In this document: piece by piece, positions 51,461 through 60,799 of the stretch | Layout of the letters: each line of letters opens with the position of its first letter | Numbering within the stretch: the stretch's first letter is position 1 | DNA from: Planctobacterium sp047947135 | Lineage (GTDB): Bacteria > Pseudomonadota > Gammaproteobacteria > Enterobacterales > Alteromonadaceae | Assembly (NCBI GenBank): GCA_047947135.1 | Contig: CP170457.1 | Span: 2,294,001-2,358,000 of the forward strand | Length of the DNA stretch: 64,000 nucleotides | Direction of reading: 5' to 3' | Notes under the pieces: generated by a model | The model's database searches: none | What the model was told of the DNA's origin: nothing | Seen by the model: only the letters and a program-made list of their open reading frames with translations | Position numbers and translations under genes: made by a program

Positions 51461-51906
51461 GATTTCCGCCGATGAAGAAGTGCGAGTGAATTTTTTGTAT
51501 GCTCGTACTTGAGCAAATAGGATATAGCGTATTTTCGTCGTTGGATGATTATCCTGAAAGAATCAGTAGAATGAGTAGCAAGGGCGCTTAAAAAGCCGAT
51601 AATTAAAGAGAGTTTAGGGCATGTGACCCGACTGCGGCATCACTCAAATGGTGAGAGCAAATGTTCGAAAATCTCTTTAAGTATCAAGCAGGAAGCTTCC
51701 GCATTAGTTTTCAACTGAGGTTTTTAGGATTATGCTTTTAAGTGATTTCAATGCTTACAAGCAAGTCTTAGAAATTATACAATCATTTCCTGTGCTTTTT
51801 CGCTATCATTGATAGATTATGCAAGATCAAAGGTTTATAGTAGAACTGGAATAGGTCTTGCTTGTTTTATCAAAAAATATAATAAATTAGACGGCAAACG
51901 AGTTCA
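51461..51906. other. Leader region of fimV/hubP without a gene
   Basis: This 446-bp gap is AT-rich and holds no frame with a convincing ribosome site, no tRNA and no clear repeat. A long 5' leader and several weak TATRAT-like boxes are possible (for example near 51820-51840). Confidence 0.4.
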
Positions 51907-54900
51907 GTGCACTATCTAAATAACGCCAACAATTTTATAAAAGCGCTAAATCGGAGAGGACGCTCCAATGTCCGCAATGCTCCGTTTTTAATGGCGTTGC
52001 TTCTCATTTTTTGTGTCGGCGTTTCTGCTCAAACTCTTGATAGCTCGCAAAAAATAGAAATTAAAGGCGCCAAAAACTCGACAGAGCAATTTTCTGGCGT
52101 GACCTACGGCCCAGTCGATTCCGACGACACTTTATGGCGTATCGCCGACCGCTACCGACCCAATCCCAATCTTTCTATTTATCAGGTCATGGTGGCAATT
52201 TTTGAAGTCAATAAAGACGCCTTTAATAGTGAAAACCTAAATACATTGCGCAATGGCGTAATACTACAAATGCCATCTGAGCGCTTTATCGCGCGTATTG
52301 ATCCTCTCGAAGCCAAAGTAAAGTCAGATCTTGACGATGATGCCTGGGAAACCAATCTCAAAGAAACCATCGGGCCTGAGAACATCAAACCCGCTGTCAA
52401 ACTGGTCAATGCCGACGATTTAAGCCAAACCAAAGTGGAAATTGAAAATCGATTGAATGAAATCGATACCGTACAAAGAGCACAGTTTGAAGAAATAAAG
52501 CAGCAATTTGCAGAATCGATAGATAATGTTCAGGCACTGCTCGATGAAAATCGCAAGATCTTTGATCGTCTCGATTCTGTCAGTTCAGATATTAATGCCA
52601 TTCAGGACGAAATTAATCAGGAAAAAGTCGCCCAAAATCAAATTCGTCGAGACGTTGATGAATTACTGGTAAGGACCGCACCACCGGTTCAAGAAGAGGG
52701 AACAAACCCGCTCAAAGACATCCTCAGTTCTGATATCTTTCTGATTGTGGTAGGCACACTGGTACCCATTACAATTCTGGGTGTCATTGTCGCGCTGCTA
52801 ATGCGCCGCCGTGGTGGTGCGCCAGCGAAAAAAGATGAAGAAATCTCGGCCCCTACTGAGTTAGCCGACACGGATGTGGCGATGGATGCGGATATCGCTG
52901 GTGGTGATTCCGTTGATGAGCTTGGTGATAGCCTTACTGACGAACTTGCCGATGACGATTGGGCGGATGATGATCTGTTTGGCGACGATGATTTATTGCA
53001 GGATGAATTTGCCGAGGAGCTGGATGATTCACTGGATGATGTACTGGAAAGTGAGTTAAGCGAATTTGATGAACTAGATGACGATATGTTGGTTTCAGAA
53101 GAGGACGAAGATGATTTTGAAGCATCTGATTCCGAACTTCTGGAACAGGATGACTTAGATGATCTCTTTGCCAGTGATGATGGTGATGATGGTATTGAGT
53201 TGTCGGAAGGGGATGATCTGGAAGAAGATGCTCCGGACCTGGAAGTTGATGAAGAAGCAGAGCTGCTTACAGAATTAGAAACAACAGACGAAGAAATGGA
53301 GGATGAGGCAGATCTGGACGCCCTTGAAGAAGAGGAGCCAGAATCAGAGCCAGCACCTGAACCAGCTGAGTCAGAACCAGAAGAGGCAGAAGAAGAAAAA
53401 CCTGCACCAATAAATAAAATTTATGAGAGTCAGGAACCTGCTTTCGATGCTATGGAAGAGTTGGGCATCGAAGACGAAAAAGTGTTGTCAGAAGAAGCGA
53501 TAGATAAGATCGGTGACAACATTAATGAACAAAATAACAAGATAAATGCACTAACCGACCAGCTAACTAATGAGCTGCAAAATGCGCCTGACAAAGATCC
53601 CGGGGATCCAGATATTGCTGTTGTTGGTGCGCCGGAAGATGAAGCCTTTGGGGATGAGGTGCCAATATCCGATGACACGCCGTTATCTGATGATGTTGCT
53701 CTTTCGGACGATATGCCATTGCCCGACGAATCCAGTGATGAAGCTGATTCAGTTGAGGTTTCCGAGCCCTCAGAAGAAGACCTTTTATCTGAAGATGCCG
53801 CTCTTGAAGACACAATTTTTGATGAAGTAGAGGCTGAGTCTGCTGAAGATGACGAGACCGCATTTGATGTTGTGGATGACGATATTAGCGGATTAGATGC
53901 AGAGCTATCACCCGACGATGACTTGCTTCAGGACAAAGGCATAGATGGCGATGATATTGAGGTTGAAGAACCTGACACTCCGATAGAAGAAGTGCAGGAC
54001 GAGCTAACAGATGAACTGTTGGAAGAGCTTGGTATTGAAGAACGCAATGAAGATACGTCAGAATCAGAAGTCGCCAGTGAAGAAGGTGATGGTGCACAGG
54101 ATGCCCTGGCCGATGAATTGCTTGCAGAACTGGGTATCGAAGATGAAGGAGCAGATGAAGGGGATGATATTCCCAGTCAGGACGACTTATCCGATGAACT
54201 ATTAGAAGAGTTGGCTCAAGAATCCGACGATGACTTCGATCAGGACTCGCTTGCAGATGAGCTCTTGGGGGAACTTGAGCAAGAATCAGAAGGTCAGCCA
54301 GAACCTGTTGATCAGGAAACACTTTCGGATGAATTGCTAAGTGAACTGGAAAATGATGAAGAACCGGAACCACAACTTATTTCTGAAGGACATTCAGATA
54401 AGGAGTTCTTAGGTGACGCATTAATGGATGAATTGGGCGTAAAAGATGAGTCAGACACTGCGGTTGAGAAAGAAGACGAACCAGCCCAAAGCGAACCTGA
54501 ATCATCCAAGGAAGCTGAAGATCAGTCCTTAGAAGAAGATGTCTCGCCTGATGACCTCAGTATTGATGATGAAATTGAACAAATTATGGAGTCTGGTGGC
54601 GCCGATTCCGGTGATGGCACAGATGCAGAACTGGAAGAAGCTGCGGACAGCTTAGCTGAACAGCCGGAGAAGTCTGTTGAACTGGAGATTGCCGATGATG
54701 ATGGGTTAATTGAACCCGATTTTGATTTGGAGGATATTGCAGATGAACTTGCACAGTCTGACCAGACATCCGAACCTGATGCTGAAGAGCAAGAGACAGA
54801 TGACCTATTAGAGCCAGAAGCGAGTGATCTTGAAGCGCAAGACGATGCAGCTTCTATCGAGTTAGAGGAACCGGTTGACGAACTGGCAGAAGTTGAAGGG

Positions 54901-57900
54901 GCCGAACTAGACGCTGAAGAATTAGCGGCGCCAATAGCGGAAGAGCCAGAATCCCCAGAGCCAGACATCGAAATTGCAGAAGACGCTGCTGAAGACGAAG
55001 GGTTAATTGAACCTGATTTTGATTTGGAGGATGTTGCTGACGAACTTGCACAGTCAGACCAGACAGCCGAACCCGATGCCGAAGAGCAAGCGACTGAAGA
55101 GCTGCTGGAGCCAGAAGACGGTGATCTTGAAGCACAAGACGATGCAGTATCTATCGAGATAGAGGAACCGGTTGACGAACTGGCAGAAGTTGAAGATGCT
55201 GAACTAGAAGAGCCCATAGCGGAACAGCCAGAGTCCCCAGAGTCCCCAGAGTCCCCAGAGTCCCCAGAGCCAGACATCGAAATTGCAGAAGACGCTGCTG
55301 AAGAAGAAGGGTTAATTGAACCTGATTTTGATTTGGAGGATGTTGCAGATGAACTTGCACCGTCAGACCAGACAGCCGAACCTGATGCTGAAGAGCAAGC
55401 GACTGAAGAGCTGCTGGAGCCAGAAGCTGGCGATCTTGAAGCGCAAGACGCTGCAGCATCTATCGAGTTAGAGGAACCGGTTGACGAACTGGCCGAAGTT
55501 GAAGATGCAGAGCTAGAAGAGCCTGTAGAAGAAGCGCCAGAGTCCCCAGAGCCCCCAGAGCCCCCAGAGCCCCCAGAGCAAGACATCGAAATTGCAGAAG
55601 ACGCTGCTGAAGAAGAAGGGTTAATTGAACCTGATTTTGATTTGGAGGATGTTGCTGACGAACTTGCATCGTCAGACCAGGCAGCCGAACCTGATGCTGA
55701 AGAGCAAGCGACTGAAGAGCTACTGGAGCCAGAAGCTGGCGATCTTGAAGCACAAGACGCTGCAGCATCTATCGAGTTAGAGGAACCGGTTGACGAACTG
55801 GCAGATGTTGAAGATGCTGAACTAGAAGAGCCTGTAGAAGAAGCGCCAGAGTCCTCAGAGCCAGACATCGAAATTGCAGAAGATACTGGTGAAGAAGAAG
55901 GGTTGATTGAACCTGATTTTGATCTTGATAGCCCGGAACTCGAGCAATTTAAACAAGACGATATAGAAGAAATTGCTGAGGCGGAGCAACCGGAGGTCAG
56001 CGACCTTGCAGAACAAGATGATATTGCATCTGCAGAGTTGGATGAACCTGTTGACGAAATTGTAGAGACTGAACTCGACGAAACTCCTGAGTCGGACGTT
56101 ACACCTGAAGAAATAGATTCAGAAGAAGAGTTTGCCCTTCAGGATGAAATAGATTCGGCCAATGAGCAGGTTGAGCCTGAATCTGACAGCGAACCAAAGC
56201 CGATCGACAATATCAACGAAGAGGATTATCAGGCTTTACTGTCATCATTGGATGATGATCTTGCCCGATCTGAAGAAGATTTTGATGCTCTCGAGTCCGA
56301 GTTGGATGAAGCACTTGAACCTCAAGAATCTCCCGAACCAACACAGTCAATTGATTTAGAAGAAATTCCAGATTTAGAAGATACATCTGAACCAGAAGAG
56401 GCTTTTGAACCGGAAGAGATCACTGAGCCAGAAGAGACACCAGATCCAGAAGAAATTTCAGAGCTAGATGAGGCACCAGAGCCAGAAGAGACGCCAGAGC
56501 TGGAAGAGACGCCAGAGCTGGAAGAGGCTTCAGAGCCAGAAGAGGCACCAGAGCCAGAAGAGGCACCAGAGCCAGAAGAGGCACCAGAGCCAGAAGACAC
56601 TCTCGAATTAGAAGAGCCCTTTGAATTAAGTGACGTTTCTGAAGATGATGAATTTGATGCTGCTTTGGCTGAATTCTCTGAGGGCGCAGAAGAAAGAGCG
56701 AACCCTTTTGAAGTTACTGAAGATGAAAGAGAGTTACTGGGTGACAGCCTCGACGCTGATTACTCGGTAGATGACCTCGTCCCCGAAATTTCCGAAGAAC
56801 TATCTCTCGACGAATCAGATTCGCTTGTTATTGAGGACGGTTCAGAACCCACTGACGAAGCATTGATTCAAGAAACGCGAGAGATTGAACCTAATGTAGC
56901 TGATGAATCTGTGCAGGATTCTCGAGAGTCAGAGAAAGAGGAAAAAGATTCAGCTTCGCCGGAAACTGAGGAAACTGACGAGTTAGGAGATCTTCCGGGA
57001 CTGGATGACTGGTTGGGTAGCGATGATGCAGAAGAATCCCATGATCCGGATGATGATATTCCGGTACCACAGCTGGATGATTGGTTAAACGACGAGAAGC
57101 CGACAAAGACAGACAAGAAAGAAGCGACAACCGAGGATTTGTTGGATGATATCCCGTCTCTGGTTGACACTCCAAAAGAACAGGCTGCAAAAGACGTTGC
57201 TGAGCAAGTTCCGTCTGTTGAGGCTGAAGAAACATCTGAGCCAGAAATTCCGGTTGAAGATGATGAAGAAGGCGTATCTGACGACGAGCTTTTAGCAGCC
57301 TCATTTGAAGAAGACGATATTCAGGGGTTTGATGAAGACGAGTTTGACGTTGAAGATCTTGAAGAAGCGCTGACAGATGATGATGAGCCCCAACTGGAAA
57401 CCGAATCTTCGCTGGAAAGTGACTTTGAAGATGCCTCCGATAACGATGACGAACAAGTCCTTGAAGAGCTGGAAAATACTGACTTTGACGAACTGCTAAG
57501 TAGCCTGGATGATGATAGCGATGACGCTGCAGTTTCTGTTGCTGATGAAACTACCGGGAAAACGCCAGTATTCCCTGAAAATCCAGATATTGATTTAGAA
57601 GCGCTATTGAGCGAAGAGGATGATGATGTATCGCTAGATGATATAGACGAAATAACGCTTGAAAGTGATGATGAACCGGACCTCGAAGAAGATTTCCTCG
57701 ATGTGGATTCCTTGTTGGAAGATAGTCTCGATGCAGAAAGCCAGGATCAGCCAGAAAAAGAACTGAATATTGATGTTAACCTCGATGAGTTTACAGGGGT
57801 TAGTGATGATGACGATGTTATTGATGTTGATGACGATCAGGGCTTCAATGCAAAGCTTGATCTCGCCAGTGCTTATATTGAAATAGATGATCTTGAAGCC

Positions 57901-57993
57901 GCAGAAGAGCTGTTACTTGCAGTGATTGAGGGCGGTTCTGCAGAGCAGCAGGAAGAAGCAAAGCAGCTCTTAGCTTCCTTTAACCAAAAATAA
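51907..57993 (+). CDS. fimV: FimV/HubP polar-landmark protein, very large and acidic
   Basis: A 2,028-residue inner-membrane hub organising the cell pole, type IV pili, chemotaxis and chromosome origin. It has an N-terminal signal (ALLLIFCVGVSAQ), a LysM-like periplasmic part (SDDTLWRIADRYRPNPNLSI), a coiled coil (~150-250), a membrane helix (FLIVVGTLVPITILGVIVAL), ~1,600 Asp/Glu-rich cytoplasmic residues with long repeats, and the C-terminal FimV TPR (LDLASAYIEIDDLEAAEELLLAVIEGG, in part AYIEIDDLEAAEELL). A GTG start is used; ATG 51991 would also keep the signal peptide. Many relatives are 600-1,700 residues. Neighbours truA and asd match Pseudomonas/Shewanella. Confidence 0.93.
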   Translation: MHYLNNANNFIKALNRRGRSNVRNAPFLMALLLIFCVGVSAQTLDSSQKIEIKGAKNSTEQFSGVTYGPVDSDDTLWRIADRYRPNPNLSIYQVMVAIFEVNKDAFNSENLNTLRNGVILQMPSERFIARIDPLEAKVKSDLDDDAWETNLKETIGPENIKPAVKLVNADDLSQTKVEIENRLNEIDTVQRAQFEEIKQQFAESIDNVQALLDENRKIFDRLDSVSSDINAIQDEINQEKVAQNQIRRDVDELLVRTAPPVQEEGTNPLKDILSSDIFLIVVGTLVPITILGVIVALLMRRRGGAPAKKDEEISAPTELADTDVAMDADIAGGDSVDELGDSLTDELADDDWADDDLFGDDDLLQDEFAEELDDSLDDVLESELSEFDELDDDMLVSEEDEDDFEASDSELLEQDDLDDLFASDDGDDGIELSEGDDLEEDAPDLEVDEEAELLTELETTDEEMEDEADLDALEEEEPESEPAPEPAESEPEEAEEEKPAPINKIYESQEPAFDAMEELGIEDEKVLSEEAIDKIGDNINEQNNKINALTDQLTNELQNAPDKDPGDPDIAVVGAPEDEAFGDEVPISDDTPLSDDVALSDDMPLPDESSDEADSVEVSEPSEEDLLSEDAALEDTIFDEVEAESAEDDETAFDVVDDDISGLDAELSPDDDLLQDKGIDGDDIEVEEPDTPIEEVQDELTDELLEELGIEERNEDTSESEVASEEGDGAQDALADELLAELGIEDEGADEGDDIPSQDDLSDELLEELAQESDDDFDQDSLADELLGELEQESEGQPEPVDQETLSDELLSELENDEEPEPQLISEGHSDKEFLGDALMDELGVKDESDTAVEKEDEPAQSEPESSKEAEDQSLEEDVSPDDLSIDDEIEQIMESGGADSGDGTDAELEEAADSLAEQPEKSVELEIADDDGLIEPDFDLEDIADELAQSDQTSEPDAEEQETDDLLEPEASDLEAQDDAASIELEEPVDELAEVEGAELDAEELAAPIAEEPESPEPDIEIAEDAAEDEGLIEPDFDLEDVADELAQSDQTAEPDAEEQATEELLEPEDGDLEAQDDAVSIEIEEPVDELAEVEDAELEEPIAEQPESPESPESPESPEPDIEIAEDAAEEEGLIEPDFDLEDVADELAPSDQTAEPDAEEQATEELLEPEAGDLEAQDAAASIELEEPVDELAEVEDAELEEPVEEAPESPEPPEPPEPPEQDIEIAEDAAEEEGLIEPDFDLEDVADELASSDQAAEPDAEEQATEELLEPEAGDLEAQDAAASIELEEPVDELADVEDAELEEPVEEAPESSEPDIEIAEDTGEEEGLIEPDFDLDSPELEQFKQDDIEEIAEAEQPEVSDLAEQDDIASAELDEPVDEIVETELDETPESDVTPEEIDSEEEFALQDEIDSANEQVEPESDSEPKPIDNINEEDYQALLSSLDDDLARSEEDFDALESELDEALEPQESPEPTQSIDLEEIPDLEDTSEPEEAFEPEEITEPEETPDPEEISELDEAPEPEETPELEETPELEEASEPEEAPEPEEAPEPEEAPEPEDTLELEEPFELSDVSEDDEFDAALAEFSEGAEERANPFEVTEDERELLGDSLDADYSVDDLVPEISEELSLDESDSLVIEDGSEPTDEALIQETREIEPNVADESVQDSRESEKEEKDSASPETEETDELGDLPGLDDWLGSDDAEESHDPDDDIPVPQLDDWLNDEKPTKTDKKEATTEDLLDDIPSLVDTPKEQAAKDVAEQVPSVEAEETSEPEIPVEDDEEGVSDDELLAASFEEDDIQGFDEDEFDVEDLEEALTDDDEPQLETESSLESDFEDASDNDDEQVLEELENTDFDELLSSLDDDSDDAAVSVADETTGKTPVFPENPDIDLEALLSEEDDDVSLDDIDEITLESDDEPDLEEDFLDVDSLLEDSLDAESQDQPEKELNIDVNLDEFTGVSDDDDVIDVDDDQGFNAKLDLASAYIEIDDLEAAEELLLAVIEGGSAEQQEEAKQLLASFNQK
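54700..55930 (+). repeat. ~100-residue acidic tandem repeats in FimV
   Basis: GLIEPDFDLED marks the units starting near 54703, 55000, 55309, 55618 and 55910, so periods are 297, 309, 309 and 292 bp. Central units are nearly identical at DNA level. Small in-frame changes of PES/PEP triplets (tcc-cca-gag runs near 55230-55265 and 55545-55580) account for length differences. They form part of an intrinsically disordered acidic arm. Confidence 0.88.
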
Positions 57994-58116
57994 TCAGTTG
58001 GTGATTAATTTTGGTGTTAACAAATTTAGCTGTATTAGCCCATTCTCGAACTAGACAATTGAACTTTCCACCTTAAGTGATACTATAGTGTTACTTTTGG
58101 TTGCTGGTATAGTTTC

Positions 58117-58374
58117 ATGAAAGTTGAATTGGTTACAACATTAAAGCGTCAAGCTACAAAAATATTAGCGGATCTTCATGTTTCAAAAGAACCTGTTTTA
58201 ATTACTGAGCACGGTCAACCTTCGGCTTATTTGGTTGATGTTGAGGATTATGAGCTAATGCAAAAACGGATGGCAATATTAGAAGGTATTGCCAGAGGAG
58301 AACAATCTATAGCTAACGGTAATACTTTTTCTAACGATGAGGCTAAAGAGAAAATGGCTAAATGGTTGAAATAA
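58117..58374 (+). CDS. Phd/YefM-type antitoxin
   Basis: An 85-residue antitoxin: N-terminal DNA-binding/dimerisation domain (VTTLKRQATKILADLHVSKEPVLITEHGQPSAYLVDV in part ITEHGQPSAYLV), and a C-terminal helix that should neutralise the toxin (EKMAKWLK). It overlaps the toxin gene by 13 nt. Expected to autorepress the operon. Inserted between fimV and truA, where related genomes have no such pair. Confidence 0.88.
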   Translation: MKVELVTTLKRQATKILADLHVSKEPVLITEHGQPSAYLVDVEDYELMQKRMAILEGIARGEQSIANGNTFSNDEAKEKMAKWLK

Positions 58375-58664
58375 TTTGGACTGGTGCAGCATTAGACGAC
58401 TTAGATAAAATAGCAGAGTATATAGCTATCTCGAATCCCACAGCAGCAAAAAAACTGATTCAACTCATTTTTGAAAAAGTAGAACGACTAGAGCTTAATC
58501 CAGAGTCGGGTAAGAAGCCTCTGGAAATAAAAAACCTTAATTACCGTGAAATATTAGTTAATCCTTGTCGGATATTTTACAAGTATGAAGGCGAGAGTGT
58601 ATTCATTTTACATGTATTGCGACAAGAGAGAGATTTAAGGCGATATCTGTTGTCGCAGCTTTAA
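58362..58664 (+). CDS. ParE/RelE-family toxin
   Basis: A 100-residue toxin with IIWTGAALDDLDKIAEYIAISNPTAAKKLI in part (WTGAALDDLDKIAEYI), LELNPESGKKP, YREILVNPCRIFYKYEG and LHVLRQERDL. These are typical of ParE-type gyrase poisons or RelE mRNA nucleases; the residues here fit the ParE/RelE superfamily but do not decide the target. Overlap with the antitoxin implies coupled translation. Confidence 0.88.
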   Translation: MVEIIWTGAALDDLDKIAEYIAISNPTAAKKLIQLIFEKVERLELNPESGKKPLEIKNLNYREILVNPCRIFYKYEGESVFILHVLRQERDLRRYLLSQL

Positions 58665-59022
58665 TATAGCTAACAAGGGCATGAAAGTGATAAAACTGGC
58701 TTGTCATTTTTAGTTGCAAACAGCGCAATAAAACTGCCAAACTGTTTTCACCCATTATTCAGTCTAAAAGTCTGTCAGTTCAAATTAGTCCCTATTGTAT
58801 AAGGTCGTAAGATTGAATGCCGACTAATCCAATTTAGGTTTGAGGAGTCATAACATTTGGATGAAATCGTCAAAAAGATTGCGCTGCTTTTATCCAACAT
58901 GTTGTAAAACTTATCTTAAGTACTCTCCGCAAGCGACGGGTCTGAGTCCGAACAGAAATGTCATTTTTGTATTTCTCCTCGGTATCACCTAAAATGCGCG
59001 CGTTTTTGTAATTGGCCGAAAA
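58665..59022. other. Gap between the toxin and truA
   Basis: This 358-bp stretch has no convincing gene. A GGTCTGAGTCCGAACAGAAA stretch lies near 58938; no strong hairpin terminator was seen. It must contain the truA promoter. Confidence 0.35.
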
Positions 59023-59823
59023 ATGAAACGAATAGCTTTAGGTATCGAATATGATGGCGCGGCCTTTTATGGCTGGCAACGTCAGCAAAATGTCCTCAGC
59101 GTTCAGGAAGTACTTGAAAAAGCACTGAGTAAAATCGCTGATGAAAAGATTGATGTGCAGTGTGCTGGCAGAACAGATGCTGGTGTCCATGCGACAAATC
59201 AGGTGGTACACTTTGATGCGAACAATGAGCGACCCTTTAAAGCCTGGATCATGGGCGTTAATGCGAATTTACCAGACAGTGTTGCCGTCAGGTGGGCAAC
59301 TGAAACACCTTCAGACTTTCATGCCCGTTTTTCCGCAACAGCTCGCCGTTATCGATATGTGATTTATAACACCAGATTCCGCCCCGGGATTTTCAACCGT
59401 GGGCTCACCCATTTTTATCGCCCACTCGACCATGCCAAAATGCATGAAGCGGCACAATGTCTTATTGGTGAACAGGATTTTACTGCGTTTAGAGCCTCGC
59501 TCTGTCAGTCTAATACGCCGTACCGCAAAGTGGAGTTTATCAATGTTTTCCGCACAGGTGACTATGTCATCATTGATATTAAGGCCAATGCCTTTTTACA
59601 TCACATGGTGAGAAATATTACTGGATCGCTTTGTGAAATTGGCGCAGGCGAACAATCAGTTGACTGGATGCAGGAACTTTTGACAGAAAAGGACCGCACT
59701 AAGGCCGCCGCAACAGCAAAACCACACGGTCTTTATTTGGTGGCCGTAGACTATCCGCCGCAATGGCAGATTCCTGTCAGTCCTCTGGGACCGATATTTT
59801 TGCCTCAAAAATTAGATGGATAA
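59023..59823 (+). CDS. truA: tRNA pseudouridine(38-40) synthase
   Basis: A 266-residue enzyme that forms pseudouridine at positions 38-40 of the anticodon arm. GIEYDGAAFYGWQRQ start, catalytic Asp in CAGRTDAGVHATNQV, RRYRYVIYN, and FLHHMVRNITGSL. Length matches E. coli TruA (270). First gene of the truA-accD-folC-dedD-cvpA-purF run; 118 nt before accD. Confidence 0.97.
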   Translation: MKRIALGIEYDGAAFYGWQRQQNVLSVQEVLEKALSKIADEKIDVQCAGRTDAGVHATNQVVHFDANNERPFKAWIMGVNANLPDSVAVRWATETPSDFHARFSATARRYRYVIYNTRFRPGIFNRGLTHFYRPLDHAKMHEAAQCLIGEQDFTAFRASLCQSNTPYRKVEFINVFRTGDYVIIDIKANAFLHHMVRNITGSLCEIGAGEQSVDWMQELLTEKDRTKAAATAKPHGLYLVAVDYPPQWQIPVSPLGPIFLPQKLDG

Positions 59824-59941
59824 CGGTGTGGCTTCTTAGACCACTTGCGGTTCTTAATACTGATATTATGTGCTTTAATATAAGGCTAAAACATCTTCAC
59901 ATGAATATTTATTCATGGCGATTAATGAGAGATAAGAATTA

Positions 59942-60793
59942 ATGAGCTGGATTGAAAAGATTCTCCCCCGCACACAGTCGTCAACTAAGAGTAACGTGCC
60001 GGAAGGAATTTGGACTAAGTGTTCGAGCTGTAGTGCAGTGCTTTACAAAACTGAGCTTGAAAAGCAGTTAGAGGTTTGTCCTAAGTGCGACCATCACATG
60101 CGTATTACAGCCCGCGCTCGCTTAAATCATTTTCTGGATCAGGGTGACAGAAAGGAACTCGGTGCCGAACTTGAGCCACAGGATATCCTCAAATTTAAAG
60201 ATTCCAAGCGTTACAAAGATCGTATTGCGGCGGCACAAAAAGCAACGAACGAAAAAGACGCATTGGTGGTATTACAAGGAAAACTTAAAGGTATGCCGAT
60301 TGTCGCGGCGTCTTTTGAGTTTAGTTTTATGGGCGGTTCAATGGCCTCTGTCGTGGGTGCTCGGTTTGTCAAAGCCGCAGAAGCTTGTCTGGCGAATAAT
60401 ATGCCATTGGTCTGTTTTTCTGCCAGCGGCGGTGCACGAATGCAGGAAGCATTGCTATCTCTGATGCAAATGGCAAAAACCAGCGCAGCATTAAGACGCA
60501 TGAGTGATCAGGGACTGCCTTTTATTTCAGTGTTAACAGACCCGACCATGGGGGGCGTTTCCGCTAGTTTAGCTATGTTAGGTGATATTAACGTCGCAGA
60601 ACCCAATGCCTTGATTGGTTTTGCCGGGCCTCGCGTTATCGAGCAGACGGTACGTGAAACTTTGCCTGAAGGTTTCCAGCGTAGTGAGTTTCTGCTGGAT
60701 AAAGGTGCCATTGATATGATTGTCGATCGTCGTCAAATGCGTGACCGTTTGTATGGTATTCTAAGTAAACTTCATCATCATCATCTGCAATAA
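59942..60793 (+). CDS. accD: Acetyl-CoA carboxylase carboxyltransferase beta subunit
   Basis: A 283-residue AccD that pairs with AccA to carboxylate acetyl-CoA. The N-terminal zinc ribbon CSSCSAVLY...CPKCDHHM, carboxylase core FMGGSMASVVGARF, SASGGARMQEALLSLMQM, PTMGGVSASLAMLGD and FAGPRVIEQTVRETLP are all present. 6 nt before folC, so co-transcribed. Confidence 0.98.
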   Translation: MSWIEKILPRTQSSTKSNVPEGIWTKCSSCSAVLYKTELEKQLEVCPKCDHHMRITARARLNHFLDQGDRKELGAELEPQDILKFKDSKRYKDRIAAAQKATNEKDALVVLQGKLKGMPIVAASFEFSFMGGSMASVVGARFVKAAEACLANNMPLVCFSASGGARMQEALLSLMQMAKTSAALRRMSDQGLPFISVLTDPTMGGVSASLAMLGDINVAEPNALIGFAGPRVIEQTVRETLPEGFQRSEFLLDKGAIDMIVDRRQMRDRLYGILSKLHHHHLQ

Positions 60794-60799
60794 TATTTA

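Noticed and set aside
54522..55868. 448-codon minus-strand frame opposite fimV
   Set aside because: A Ser/Gly-rich shadow of the Asp/Glu repeat codons, with no independent start signals.
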